Assembly: GCA_020631735.1 (NCBI GenBank) | Contig: CM036158.1 | Location: forward strand, 78,731,447-78,795,446 | DNA from: Saccharum officinarum | Lineage: Eukaryota; Streptophyta; Magnoliopsida; Poales; Poaceae | Reading direction: 5' to 3' | DNA length: 64,000 bases | In this document: positions 23,705 to 35,399 of the stretch, one piece after another | How positions within the stretch are numbered: the stretch's first letter is position 1 | How the letters are laid out: the number at the start of each line of letters is the position of its first letter | Position numbers and translations under genes: made by a program | The notes under the pieces: generated by a model | Databases searched by the model: none | What the model was told of the DNA's origin: nothing | The model's input: only the letters and a program-made list of their open reading frames with translations

Positions 23705-26700
23705 TGTAACACCCCAGGTGTTATCACTCACTAGGCAGTGGGTTTGAGCTCAAACATGATAGATTAAGTGGAGATGATGATGGCAAGGTCAACCTACGGA
23801 GATGAGCCTAATCTAAACTTAGATGTTACTCCTTTGCTTTGCATATAGGCCATTTTCAAGATATATGCTTGGATGGTGTTATTGCAATATCTTCATATGT
23901 CTCACCTTAGTACCTATCTATATTGACCCCTGGAAAAGTTTCATAAAGTTTGGAATCAAAAAGTCACATGAAATGATAAGTTCTATTCCTATTGGAATTT
24001 TCACCCTTAAATGGATGGAACTATAGGTCATCAACCAAACCTTGCAACCTTGCCCAAATGACTCTAGATGAACTCTACAACAAAAGTCATAAAGGGTTCA
24101 TGTTGAGCAAATGTCAAGAAAATGCTTCCATAGATCAAAAAGGATAAATTAAGATTTATCGGGATGCTACTTTGACTTAGGGTGAACTGTGGCTTAGAGT
24201 GGTTACGTGGCAGTGAAACCTAAATAAGAGTTGTAGTTCATTTTATGTACAATAAACTTTGTTTAATAGTTGAGAGCTAGTTTAGTCTCTAACTTAGTTT
24301 AAGAAGGCCTCCAAAAGTGAATGCAGTGCTGTCCCTGGAGCTGAAAATTTGGCTAAGTCCCTAATGCTCTGAAACTGAATTTTCAGTTTTGAGGTACCCC
24401 ACTTCGGGGATTTATATCTCGTGAACCATTTGAAAATTTACTATGAGCTTTTAAGCAATGTTGTTGTCCTCCTGTAGCTCTACACTTTTCATTACTGGAG
24501 TTTTCGCTAACTCGAATCGTATTAGGAGATGGACGGGGATGAAAATGGAGTTTCAGTCGGCTTGAACTGAAACCCAGGATTTCAGTTTTGAGGTACCCTC
24601 CTTTGGAGCTTTGTATCTCTCTAACTGTGCCGAATTAGACTTTGATTCTTTAACCAAAGTTGGAGTACACTTGTAGCTCTACAATTTTGTCAATTATACC
24701 ACGAGCCAATTCGAGCTAATTTGGGAGGTGTGATCGATGAAAAATGGAGTTTCAGTTGTACGTTTGAGGTGGTATTGAAAATTTGAATTTCAGGGGCAAC
24801 AGTAGTGGCTGACCGGCCTCAGGCGTGGGCCGCCGCGTGGTGTGGCCGAGCGCCGCGTGCCCTCTCCTCGTCTCTACTGCTCGCCACCTCGAACCCATGT
24901 TCAATAAAAAGAGGTCGAGCGCCCTGCCCTTCTTCCTCTCTCTCCCATTCTCTCCCTCACTCGCTCTCCCTCCCTGTCTGCTATCTGTCTCGGTCTCGCT
25001 CGCCATGGAGGGCGAGCACGAGCAGAGCGCCGCAGCCGCTGCTTTGCCACCGCTCTCCTCCAGCCACCACCGTCCCCATGCCGCGCCTTCCAGCTGCTGC
25101 CGCTGGCTAGCCGCTCGTTGCCATCGCTGGTCGGGCCGATAGCCGCAGCCACGCGTGCAGGCGCTGGCGCGCAACCCGCCACGGCCGAGCAGCCGGAGGC
25201 CGCTGCCGGCCAAGCCAGGGCCAGGCGCAGCCCTGGGCTGCCGCGACGACTGTCCGGGCGACCCTCCCGAGCCGCCGACGTCGTCCCACCTCACCGGAGC
25301 ACCAGCCGCCACCGTCGCTGCCGCTGTGCGTGCCGCCGCACACATGGCCAGGTGGCCGCGAGCCACCTCCGGCCAAGCCGTCGCTACCCACGGGAGCGCA
25401 CGGACCCCCTTGTGCTCTCCGCCACTCCACCGCCGCCGGCGAGCACCACGGCGGCCGGAACCGCCGTTTCCCTGAACCTCCTCTGCTTTGGTTCACGTGG
25501 AGGGCTTCACGCAGCAATTAGGAGAAAGGGAGGGTCCTAAGTGCAATGTCATAGACTCATATGAATAGTACCTAAAGGACCTAGTTGTGGTAGTTTTTGC
25601 TGATTTTTGGAAATTCATAGTAAATCATAGGAAATTCGTAAAATAGCAAATGATGACTTTTTGGAATCCTTGTGAAATTATCTATGCAGTAGATCGATAA
25701 TATGGCTTGTTTTAGTTTAATGTTTTTGCTGTAAAAATGGATTTTTCAGATTAGGTTTTTAATACTAGTTGTATTTGTTATTTTCATAACTGCAAATGTA
25801 GGGATCCAAATGAAGTGAAATTCATGTGATGTTTGATGTCTGGTAAAAATTTCATGAATTTTAGTTGTAGTATGAGTGAGTTATTGATTCATCTTGCTCT
25901 CACATGAATTCTTGCATTAGCCATTTGTCTTTTTCATAGAGGTTGATATATATGTCCAAATGGTCTGAAATTTGTACAGTAAACTATTGGGAGCATGTGT
26001 AGGCCACTGTAATTTTGGTAGAATTTATTGTGCACTCTTGGTAGGTGTTCATAATTCCACCTAATTATCTAAATAAATTAAGAAAATGTATTAAAAGAAT
26101 TTATTTAGGAATGGATACTATATTTTCTGGTGTTCATTAGTCATGTGTGATATGATGGTAAAGTTGGTTTTGTCTAATTATATGTTTGCAACATAAGTTA
26201 ATAATTATTTCTTGCAAATGAGGTTTCTGGATAGATCTAGGAACTTAGCAAAGTTCTTCATGATAATGTGCTTTGTTGTGAAACTTATTTCTACAAAAGT
26301 TGTAGATAATTTATGTATCTAGCTGCTGTTAAAATTTGGTGGCATTTGACCATGTGGTTTAGGAGTTTTAGCTGTTTAAAGTTGGGGTACAGAATTGCTT
26401 GCTCTCTATCTTGTTAGACCAGTTTCTGTATTTGTGTAAATTCGACATGTTAAACTTTGGAATCATGCTGTGATGGTATTAAATGAAATGTAGAGAATTT
26501 CATAAGCTTTCTGTAATGTCTTATTTCATATCATTTGGATTTGTATATCTCCAGATATGATTGATTTATGAAGCTACTGTTTGCTAGTGCAGAAATTGGC
26601 ATATTCCAGTTATCGTTGTTGCTTCACCTTGAGTTGCTTTGCATGTTGCTAAGTGTGATTCATGTCCTTGGTGATGAAGTTAGTACACCTGAAACTTGTG

Positions 26701-28520
26701 AAGATTATGCTTTACTTATTATGCATGGAATGGTTGGTGTGCTATAGTCAGTGAGTGGCTATGAGGGCTTGTATCTTGTTTAAATATTGTGCTTGTCTTA
26801 TGTGATGCATTCTTATTGCCATTCATCATGTTCATACACTTGCATCTCATTTAGGTACGCTAGATGCACCACGTGAAGGACGTGTTGTAGAGCCAAACCC
26901 GAAGATGGAGTTGGTGGATCCATCCCGAAGGGAAATACTCGCCAAGCGGGTTTTATCTGACATACTCTAACTTGAGTCGGATCCCAAGCAAGCCCCGGAG
27001 CATTATAAGCCTCCTATCTTCAAAGCAATTAATTCTATATATGTTATAAGTATTGTTGCATTAAGTGATAGGAGTTGGTTGGAAACTCTTGCTGCATTAT
27101 ATCATTCCTTGTCCAGATATATGAATCCTTGAATCCTACATAGACTAGGATCGAGTAGATGCTTAGCCCTGCTTTAAGCGGTAGAAGTCAGGTGATTTCT
27201 TGTCACCTGCGAGATATAGGGATATTCATATATGGCACGGTTGGCTATATTTGCTATCGTGGAAAGGAACCATGTGTTAATAAAATGAAATGAGACCGGG
27301 CGGGATGATGATAGTGAAGCGATAAGGCATGGAGGTCTTGGGTGTGAATCTATCCCCGTCTGAGTCGTTTAAGGATCGATTCGCTATACGTCCTTGAGTC
27401 ATGTTGAACGCAGTCTAACACTTAGTTGGCCGGATAAGTCGTTCTGACCACGAATCCGAGTAATACAGTTCAGGCCGGGAATCGACTGGTAGGTTGCTTC
27501 TTGGAGGAGAGAAAGGATGTGCTTGGGGACATTGGCGTGAGACCAAGGGGGGTTAGAGTCCCTATCACCTGGCAGAGTGTCGCCCTTGGGGTCGCGACAT
27601 CATTTGGACCCGCGGCTCCTGAATTGTACCAAAGGTGACCTGAGCAGCCCTCGCCAGGCGTGACTCGGTGAGTGTTAGAAATACCCCTCCAGCTGGATAG
27701 GAATTCGATTCGAATCGCCGTCGCTCCCGGTTAGTGAGCACTTGACTTGAGCAGCGGCAACGTAGATTCAATTAAATTGAACGGATGGTAAATTGGATCA
27801 CGATGAAAAGGTTGCCTCAATTTATACCTGCTATGGTTAATATTGTTTGCTCCTAATAAAGTGAGTGCTCTAGTACAGGTTCTAATATAGATGATAGGTT
27901 AATGATAATTAACTTGATGCTTAAGCATTAATGATTGATCATCTATATTAAGCTTTTTATGCAAAATGTTGTCAAGCTAGTCCCACTTTATATCAGCCTT
28001 GCATGATCCTTGGTGTCACCTTATTTCTGGTTTCTGACGGGTAAGTCTAGCTGAGTACCTTCTCGTACTCAGGGTTTTATCCCCACTTGTTGCAGGTTGT
28101 GTTGTATCTTGGCGACTGCAAGAGTTGGTTGGCTCCTGCCTTGTGGCGGAGTGTGATTATGGGCATGATCCTTCTTATTTACCTTATCTCTAATGCTTTT
28201 GTTGGAAGTCGACCGTTGTACTGGCATGTATTTGAAATAAGATTTATGTTAGTTGTAAATTACTTTGCTTCCGCTACTTTTGAACTTAAGTTGTAATAAC
28301 TATGTTGAACTCCGATGTAAATTAAATTACTTGTGAAATGAATGTAACATGTGACTTGTTATGTTGAATCACTACGATCTTGGCTTGTATGTTGGTTGGT
28401 TTGAAATCCCTCATGATTTCATTGGACTACCAGAGTTATATGGGCTCAAGTGCGAGAATTTGATCATTTCGGTGATTGTTTTTGTACTTGTGCTCTTATA
28501 ATTTGGACGGTTCTGTTACA
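23705..28520 (+). repeat. 3' LTR of the LARD-like element (4816 bp)
   Basis: Same ends as the 5' LTR and over 99% identical by eye. The most obvious difference is a short deletion near 25821 relative to the 5' LTR. The open frames in its GC-rich block (24790-25540) mirror those of the 5' LTR and are not considered genes. Confidence 0.9.
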
Positions 28521-29012
28521 GAGCCGATGGGAGAACTGGCTATAGGTTGCAGCCCTCAGGAAGTTCCCAGTAGCCAAGGTTCCACTGCAACCATAACCGA
28601 CGTCGATCGCATACGGGTGCCAACTAGTTGCACCCTAATTGTTCCTATGGGTAGGGGAAACAAGATGGTAATGGTTGAGGTGGCAATGGGTGTGGCACAT
28701 CCTCCAAGAGGCGAATGGCACAGTCGCCCAATCCCGTAGGACTACACTAGGGTCGAGGTGCATACCGTGAAGCCCAACTTCATGACATGGGAGATAGAAC
28801 ATGCAACTCCCGAGGGGCTTGGTCATCTTGGAGAAGTCATGAAGCAGTTCATCCTCTGGCACAAAAAGGACATTGTATTGAATGTTTGTTCGCCAACTCC
28901 GAGTGATGTACATCTGGAGCCAGTTGTTGAGGACGGGGAGGCATATTCACCGGCTCATGATGACCACATGCCTAACATGCCTTTTCTTCCCCGACTCCAA
29001 GCGAGCACGTGA
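28521..29012 (+). pseudogene. CACTA accessory ORF, middle part after the LTR insertion
   Basis: Removing one GAGCC copy joins codons ATG GAG CCG ATG GGA GAA in the same frame as 12937-14066, confirming that this is the continuation. The product is a low-conservation linker region. In-frame stops occur at 28737-28739 (TAG) and 29010-29012 (TGA). No domain is recognised in this part. Confidence 0.7.
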
Positions 29013-29185
29013 CTGACAAGCCACAGACTTCTCTAGCTCGTCTTATCGAGCAAGGGCATGATGAGGTGCCACAACGTTCTCTAGCTCGTCATATTGAGCA
29101 AGGGCATGATGAGATGTCGCATCCTTGTCCAACCGAGCAAAGGCCTAATGACCCACCTGAGCCTTCTCAATAGACGCGGCCGATA

Positions 29186-30882
29186 CACAAACAAGGACTG
29201 CCTTCTGAAAAAGGAGATGAGGGGGCGCATGAATCGGAGACCCGAATGAAGATTCCCTACCATACAAGGCCAATGTTTACTCCGATGAAAGACGTCTCGA
29301 TGATTTTCAAGTGGTTTGCTCATGACCAGTTCAAGCCTGAGAACCAAGTGAAACATGTCTACGCACGTGCTTCTGAGCCGCCTGACACTAGCGAACTCCA
29401 CCAAGAAGTAAAGAAGTATCCAAATGTTGACGAGATCAACTGGACAAAGGATGTCCCGAAAAAATATGGAAGAGGCAAGAACTTCCTACCAAACCGAATC
29501 ATGCAGCGCATGCCAATTGGAATGAGAAAGTTCCATGATTGGTACTTGCGTGCTTATCCGACGAGACTAAACGAGATAAAAGCCGTCTTCCCTGAAGGCA
29601 CATTTGGCGGCGCAGCTAGCCATGTAATGTTTGACTTTGAGGACATGCAGGAATGCTTTCACCTCGGAATGATGGAAATAAATCTAGTTCGCGTGTGGTG
29701 CATGTAAGTACTTGCCCTCTCGATATGATATGAATGAAATATTGGATTTTATTGTAACTAACCACATCGTGTTTTGTAGAATGCAAACATATTGTGAAGA
29801 AGGTGTCAACTCTAAGAGCCGGGTACATAGACCCTTGGTTGATATGTGCATCAATATTCCAGTACCCCAAGGACTGGAAAATGGATTGCGAAGAACTAGC
29901 TGCCGGAAAGACCATTGAGGAGAAAGAGGCCATCCGGAAAGATAAGATGTACAAAGAAGGCCTTAAGGTTGCGGCACGGATTGCCAAATTTCTTAAGAAT
30001 CTCCAGGATAACGAAATGATATGGTTACCATACCACTTCGGGTAAGTTCGATTCTATACTGAAATAAAGCATTGTTCGATATATTTAGTTCGATGTAAAA
30101 GAGCTTTTTGTTTCTTTAATGATTAAATTCATGCAGGAAACACTGGATTCTTGTAGGGGTCAATGTTGGGCTAAGCATGGGAGTTGTCTATGACTCAGCA
30201 GATTATGCGCCAGAGACGTACATGGATTTCATAGCGATTGTCAAGACGTATAATCCTCATTAGCTTATATATGTTTGTATATATACTTGTAAACTTCACT
30301 TTTGGATACTAACAAATTGCATTAGCTAAAACCATTCGAACAGGGCATTCAGGCACTATGTCAAATATCATAAAGGAAGGCATCATCAAGAAAGGAAAGA
30401 GAATTTGGCTATCAAAACTCTATGTCCGGTACGTGTAACTTATATCGGTACACTCCAGTACGTGGTTTGTCAATAGCATTATTTAATATTTTCATATGCG
30501 AAACACAGTGTCTCAAGCAAAGGTCTGGGAGTCTACACTGTGGATATTACGTATGTTGTATGATGAGTAACACTAGTGCCTACAGGAGACACCCCAATCT
30601 GGTTAGTTTGACACTTTTTCTGCTCGTAGTATGAAAGCTTAGCTTATCTTATGAAATCCTAGACCTAAACTTGGTCTCTTGTAGTGGAAGGAAGAGAGAG
30701 ACAGGACAAGGGATGTATACAAGGATGATGAACTCTTGGGGCTCGTCGGCGACCTTTGCGGCTTCATCATTGATGAGATTATTTCTTCCAGAGGCACTTA
30801 CCATGATCCAAGTTCCGACTTAGGTAGAAATCCAATGTACCAACACCTTCGTGAGACTCACAGGCTCGCTCTAGGCCGTTGA
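29186..30882 (+). pseudogene. CACTA accessory ORF, C-terminal Ulp1-like (C48) cysteine protease domain
   Basis: Several exons: to 29703 (PNRIMQRMPIGMRKFHDWYL), about 29780-30041 (LRAGYIDPWL ... IWLPYHFG), 30137-30248 (KHWILVGVNVG ... VVYDSADYAP), about 30345-30429, about 30507-30601 (CLKQRSGSLHCGYYVCCMM) and about 30684-30882 to a TGA. HW, YDS and Q(x7)C correspond to the His-Asp-Gln-Cys catalytic set of Ulp1/SENP-type SUMO proteases, and all four residues are present. Such domains are known from plant CACTA and MULE proteins; their role in transposition is not established. The phase at the 29703/29780 junction does not match and stops occur upstream (about 29173), so this copy is decayed. 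Confidence 0.7.
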
Positions 30883-31119
30883 ATGGTTTGGACTTGTGGA
30901 ACTATTTGAACTTATAAATTCTGGCTATGTAATGATGGACTTTGTGAATTAGACTTGTGAAACTTTTGAATCATGGACTATAATGATGGTTTATATCATG
31001 CTGGTGTGTTTGTGGATGTATATTTATATATATGGTGGTCAGATTTGAATTTGAATTTGAATTATATATTACATGATGTGGTCAGATTTAAATTTGAATT
31101 TTAATTTTTTTTTCTAGAA

Positions 31120-31427
31120 AATCCACTGTAGGGGCGGTTATAGATTGAACCGCTCTTACAGTGACCCACTGTAAGGGCGGCTGCATCACCAGCCGCCCTT
31201 AGAGTGACCCACTGTAAGGGCGGCCGGTGATGCAGCCGCCCTTTACAGTGACACACTGTAAGGACGGCTGCACCACCAGCCGCCCTTACAGAGACCACTG
31301 TAAGGGCGGTTTGCCCAGCCGCCCTTACAGTGCCGAGCACTGTAAGAGCCAGCCCGGAAGAGCGGCTGGGCTAGCCGCCCTTACAGTGCCCTGGGAGCTG
31401 TCCTCACTGTGCCCAACTGTAGTAGTG
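31120..31427 (+). repeat. CACTA 3' subterminal repeats and terminal repeat
   Basis: At least eight copies of CACTGTAAGGGCGGCT or its complement AGCCGCCCTTACAGTG, arranged as inverted pairs that could form hairpins (for example around 31170-31200 and 31208-31250). The element then ends at TGTAGTAGTG (31418-31427). Subterminal repeats of this sort bind TnpA-type proteins in characterised En/Spm elements; binding here is inferred. Confidence 0.85.
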
Positions 31428-32282
31428 AAGCGTCGTCCTCAGCCAGTTGAGGCATCGCAACATTGCCCAGTTGATTGGGTGGTGTCACGAAGCCGACGAG
31501 CTCTTGCTTGTCTACGAGTTGTTTAAGAACGGCAGCCTCCAAGACCATCTCTATAGTTCCGTATCCATCCTAACATGGCCAATGAGGTAAGGACTCTTGA
31601 CAGCTCTATATCACAGAGATTAACTCATGTGTTTTGAACTTAATTCACTTTTGACGTGACGTGTTGGCCAAGCTGCAGGTACAAGATCCTTCTTGGTGTA
31701 GGCGACGCCTTGCTCTACTTGCACAAGGAATGTGGTACTGTTGTCGTGCACGGGAACATTAAGCCTAGCAACGTTATGCTAGAGTCGTCTTTCAATGCGA
31801 GGCTGGGAGACTTTGGGCTTGCAGGCATCTATGACTCGCCTTCCCCCGTGGTATCGGGAATGGGAATAACCATGGGCTACACGCCCTTAGAAGAGGTCAA
31901 GTGCACCAACAGGTTCACCACTGAAACCGACGTCTACAGCTTTGGGGTCCTCCTCCTCGAGCTCGCCAGCGGTCGGCCGCCAATCCTTCGCGGGGAGCAC
32001 GAACACAGGGTTAATCTCGTGCACTGGCTTTGGAAGCTGCACGAGAGAGGCGCGCTCCTTGACGCAGTGGATCTACGGCTCCATGGCAAGTTCGACGCAG
32101 ACGAGATGGAGCGCGCGTTGATCGTGGGCCTGTGGTGCGTGCACATGGACTACAGCGTCCGGCCATCCATCGAGAAAGCCATGGATGTGCTCCGCCAGAT
32201 ATTCCAAGATCCACTGCCGCACCTAGAGCTACACCCTTCCATCGAGCTTGACTGTACTACATCAGATGATGAGATTGTATAA
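31428..32282 (+). pseudogene. Receptor-like kinase fragment, copy 2 (cut by CACTA)
   Basis: Same two-exon structure as copy 1: exon remnant 31428-31586, intron 31587-31678, exon 31679-32282. The catalytic loop is again HGNIKPSN, and DFG is intact. Copy 2 has DVYSFG and EKAMDVLRQIFQ where copy 1 has DVYCFG and EKSMDVLRQIFP. The copy 2 forms fit the family consensus better, so copy 1 carries the derived changes. The start is the CACTA insertion point, so no N-terminus or promoter of its own remains. Confidence 0.75.
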
Positions 32283-32983
32283 TGAAGGTGCTAGGCGGGA
32301 AAAAAAAAACTGATTTGTACCACGTGCATATAAACATGCATGATAAGACCGTCAAGAGATTGTTTTAGTGCTTGAGTGTGCTAGCAACACAATTGAACAT
32401 ATTTAAGCACCAATTTGTGTCGTCGAAGCAGGTCATACTTGATGATGTAGCAGGATTCTTTCTTTAACAAACCATGCATGATTATTAAGCATCCTTGTAT
32501 GTATGCATGCATGCCCTTTTGTTTACCTGTCACCACCAAAAAATCATCTTGTATACACATGCCTTTGCCTTTATAATTAGTTACCGGTCGTCCTATTTTC
32601 GTTCAAACCTCTCTTGATGTGCTTTCAAATTTGTGAACGAAAACTCCGTGGCGTGTATCCATCAAAATGGATGATGTCTTCTACAGGGCGGCTTGGTTAT
32701 ACACATTTTTAGGACCGCAGTCATTCCTCATGATCCCAATGACGGCGGCTGCCCTATGGGTGGCGGAGGCCTTAGAATCCGGATCCTATCGGTTCGGTTC
32801 GCGTCTGATCGGCTAGCTCTTATTGGATTACGACGGATGAAGGTGGGCTAACCGATGACATATGGCGTCTCCTCACTTGAAACTGATGAAGATGGCACCA
32901 GCGAAAGTTCACAGCGATGGCGCACTAGAGGTGGTGGCGACTTGATAACTTCCACCTAACGAATCTGACTGTTTCAGGAGAGG

Positions 32984-33169
32984 ATGTTGGGAAGCAGGGA
33001 TGTGCATATCGAGGTAGACTATCACTTTGTTCGAGAAAGAGTTTCAAGAAAACTTCTAGAAATTGAATTTGTATCTACCAATGATCAGATAGCAGATGGA
33101 TTCACTAAACCATTGTCGGTCAAATGTTTGGAAAATTTCAAGCACAATCTCAACCTAGATAGGTTATGA
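32984..33169 (+). pseudogene. Ty1/copia RNase H C-terminal relic, copy 2
   Basis: Same 61-codon tail as 4439-4624, differing at a few residues ([14 protein letters not shown]). It is followed by a probable LTR at about 33181-33570. No other part of the element is present. Confidence 0.85.
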
Positions 33170-33180
33170 TTGAGGGTAGC

Positions 33181-33570
33181 TATTAGACAAGTTAATATCC
33201 TACATAATCTTGTGTAACAAATATGTAAAGGAACCAATCTTGATTTGGCCAGAGATAGTAGCTTGATTGTATATTTTCTATATATATAGGCTGATGGCCA
33301 AATTACGATTGGCCTCCTGCTCCCTATGTAAGCCACCGGTGAGGGGCTGTTCCTCACCACAACATCAACACGCAACCCGTCGCCACCATGCGACTTCCTC
33401 GCCTAGCGTCTCTATGAATTCTATCACCAAGGTTGTAGTTTTTTTTCCTTTTTGGTCGTGTGTTTTCCTCTTTGTGAGGTGTGAATCTAAGTGTTCTTAT
33501 ATCCTTTTGACTGTGTACATCCCTCATGGATATAGAGGCCGGATTAATGAAAATCCATTATCTAAAAAAA
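33181..33570 (+). repeat. Probable copia 3' LTR, copy 2
   Basis: Counterpart of 4636-5024. It lacks about 36 bp present in copy 1 near 4710-4745 and has an insertion near 33435-33460 (TTTTTTTCCTTTTTGG). Confidence 0.55.
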
Positions 33571-33670
33571 GATTCCTCATTCTTACGTTCTAGAGAGGTG
33601 GCTTAATTATAGCACCCGATGAAAGAAACCACCAGACTAGAAAATCGAATAAAGGCAGCAAAACCAAACA

Positions 33671-33671
<1 letters not shown>

Positions 33672-33708
<37 letters not shown>
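33672..33708. repeat. (TA)n microsatellite, short allele
   Basis: About 37 bp of AT dinucleotides at the position equivalent to the ~90-bp tract at 5129-5218. Confidence 0.9.
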
Positions 33709-33712
<4 letters not shown>

Positions 33713-35143
33713 GCAACCCTCTGCTATGGGCGCAATCTGATTTTTATCCTCGGACTACGAAATCATCTATTCTTCGACTCTCAACTATTAAAACAGTTCA
33801 TTTTAATAAACTCTAAGAATATATTGGCTTTCAAATGACCTGGTGTGATGTGACAAAGTAGCCTAGTGACATTTTCCACTTTCATTGTAGAGTATCTATA
33901 ACTTAAATATATTTTCAATAATATGTATGCAAGAGATTTTAACCAGTTATACAAGCTAACGGGAAAATCCTTTCTACTCCTAGTGTACATACTCTCTCTC
34001 CCTCTCCCTCTCCCTCTCTCTCTCTCTCTCAATTATGACTATTGTGCATGTTCCATAACTATATGCAGCGGTTTGTTAGAGTATAAGCTATATGAGAGCA
34101 TCTTCAAAAGTTTCCAAAACACACTCTCAATTTTGATTTTTTTTGCAGGACTGAGAAAAGCTCTCCCCAACGACATTATCTTAGCTCCTAACCTTTTTAC
34201 ACGTGGAAAGATAGGAGGGCCATCCAATCCACATTGGTGCGACTTCTCTTGATGTTTCTTCCTTCTCGCACCAAAGAAAGAAGCCGCCACCCACAATGTT
34301 GTCGCTACCCTCAGAAGCCAATCACCGTCGTCACTGCCCTAGGAAAGAGGTAAAATCAACTGTTGTCACTCTCCTCTTTTTACTAGCCTCTTCCTGGCAT
34401 GCCCTAGCCAAGCCTAGCGCCTGGAAAGCTATGGTCGTACCTGGCCTGGTCCTGCCTGGTTTGTGGCCAGTGGTGTCTGCTGCTAGCTTGGCCCTGCCTA
34501 GCTGTGGCTGGGCTTGGTCAGCTATTGGCTGGCCATGGCTGACGACCATAGCCGGCTATAGGCCAGCTGCAGCATATGAAGGATAGCCATGGCCAAGCCA
34601 GGGGCAATTGTGGTTTGGGGAGGGGTTTCCTAGGGCGCAAAAAAATTCTTGTAGATTGCAAGTGTTATTTATGTGTTGCAATTGTCATATATTTGTAAAT
34701 GTTCATGAATATGAAGATTAATTCAATCATGCTTTCATGTATTGGAGATGAATATCAATTTCTTTGTATTTTGATGTTATTTATGTGATGCATATAACAT
34801 GTTCTGTTCAGTTGGTGGAATAGAATTGCATGTAACTAAATCTATACCTAATAATAAAAAGACAAAATCTCAGCCTCTTTTAGTCTGGGCCGTTTTTCGT
34901 CTGGCCTTTTCAATAGCCCAACTGTCTCACTTACTTACCTCGGCCTTCGGTAGCCCATTCGCTCGCATGTGAAAGGCCCACTCGCACGCGTTCCTGATGA
35001 TGCACTCGCTCCCGTGCGTGCGTGCCCAACGCTCCTCTCCCTTCCGCGCCCCCTCCCCGTTGCGGTGGTGCACGCATCCATGTCCCCGCGCCCCCCGCGG
35101 CCGGGTGGTCATTCAGACTGTACCTCTTCTATATTCCAACTAG

Positions 35144-35382
35144 GGCCCGTTTAGTTACGAAAATTTTTAGGGAAAAATTCTTGTAGTTTCGTTGTTATTT
35201 GGCAAAATTTGTCTAACTATGGACTAACTAGGCTCAAAAGATTCGTCTCGACATTTACAGACAAACTGTACAATTAGTTATTTTTTTACTCACATTTAAT
35301 GTTCCATGCATACATCCAAAGATTCGATGTGACAGTTACTATGCAAAAAATTTTGGCACTTTTTGGCCATCTAAACAAGGCC
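35144..35382 (+). mobile_element. Tourist-like MITE, copy A
   Basis: 239 bp starting GGCCCGTTTAGTT and ending CTAAACAAGGCC, flanked by TAG on both sides. The interior has the grass-wide words GATTCGTCTCGACATTTACAG and TTAATGTTCCATGCATACAT, shared with copies at 53211-53449 and 63478-63720. Confidence 0.8.
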
Positions 35383-35399
35383 TAGGTGGGATTTTATTG

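Larger units (their letters stand above)
14067..28520 (+). mobile_element. Large non-coding LTR retrotransposon (LARD-like, Ty3/gypsy-type ends)
   Basis: Two long direct repeats, each starting TGTAACACCCC and ending TTCTGTTACA, flank a 4808-bp interior. The five bases GAGCC stand on both sides (14062-14066 and 28521-28525), so it is a complete insertion with its target duplication. A primer site like the initiator-tRNA-Met type follows the left LTR and a purine tract precedes the right LTR. The interior has no gag, protease, RT, RNase H or integrase motif. The LTR length and empty interior match the described LARD class (large retrotransposon derivatives). The words before the 3' LTR (TCTCGGGACGCGATTCCTTT) resemble chromovirus Tekay/Del-type tails. 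It must have used enzymes from a related autonomous element. Confidence 0.85.
12481..31427 (+). mobile_element. CACTA (En/Spm) transposon, 3' end defined, 5' end unresolved, hosting an LTR retrotransposon
   Basis: The 3' terminus is ...GTTGGGC-complement ending TGTAGTAGTG at 31427, i.e. an inverted CACTACTACA end. It is preceded by a block of ACTGTAAGGGCGGCT-like subterminal repeats (31120-31390). The interior encodes a Transposase_24-like region (12937-14066) continuing after the inserted retrotransposon into a Ulp1-like domain (29186-30882). The base after the end is the first base homologous to kinase copy 1 (31428 = 2899), which marks the insertion point. No matching CACTACTACA terminus or CCGCCCTTACAGTG block was found to the left, so the 5' end is lost or rearranged; the start given is only where element-like coding DNA begins. 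No TNP2/DDE transposase is present, so the element is non-autonomous. Confidence 0.7.
31428..34745 (+). repeat. Duplicated segment, copy 2
   Basis: Homologous to 2899-6389. It begins at the CACTA end and runs through the kinase fragment, copia relic, short (TA)n, (CT)n and the GGCTGGC-rich stretch, stopping at about 34745 (...TTTCATGTATT). Small indels separate the copies throughout. Confidence 0.85.
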
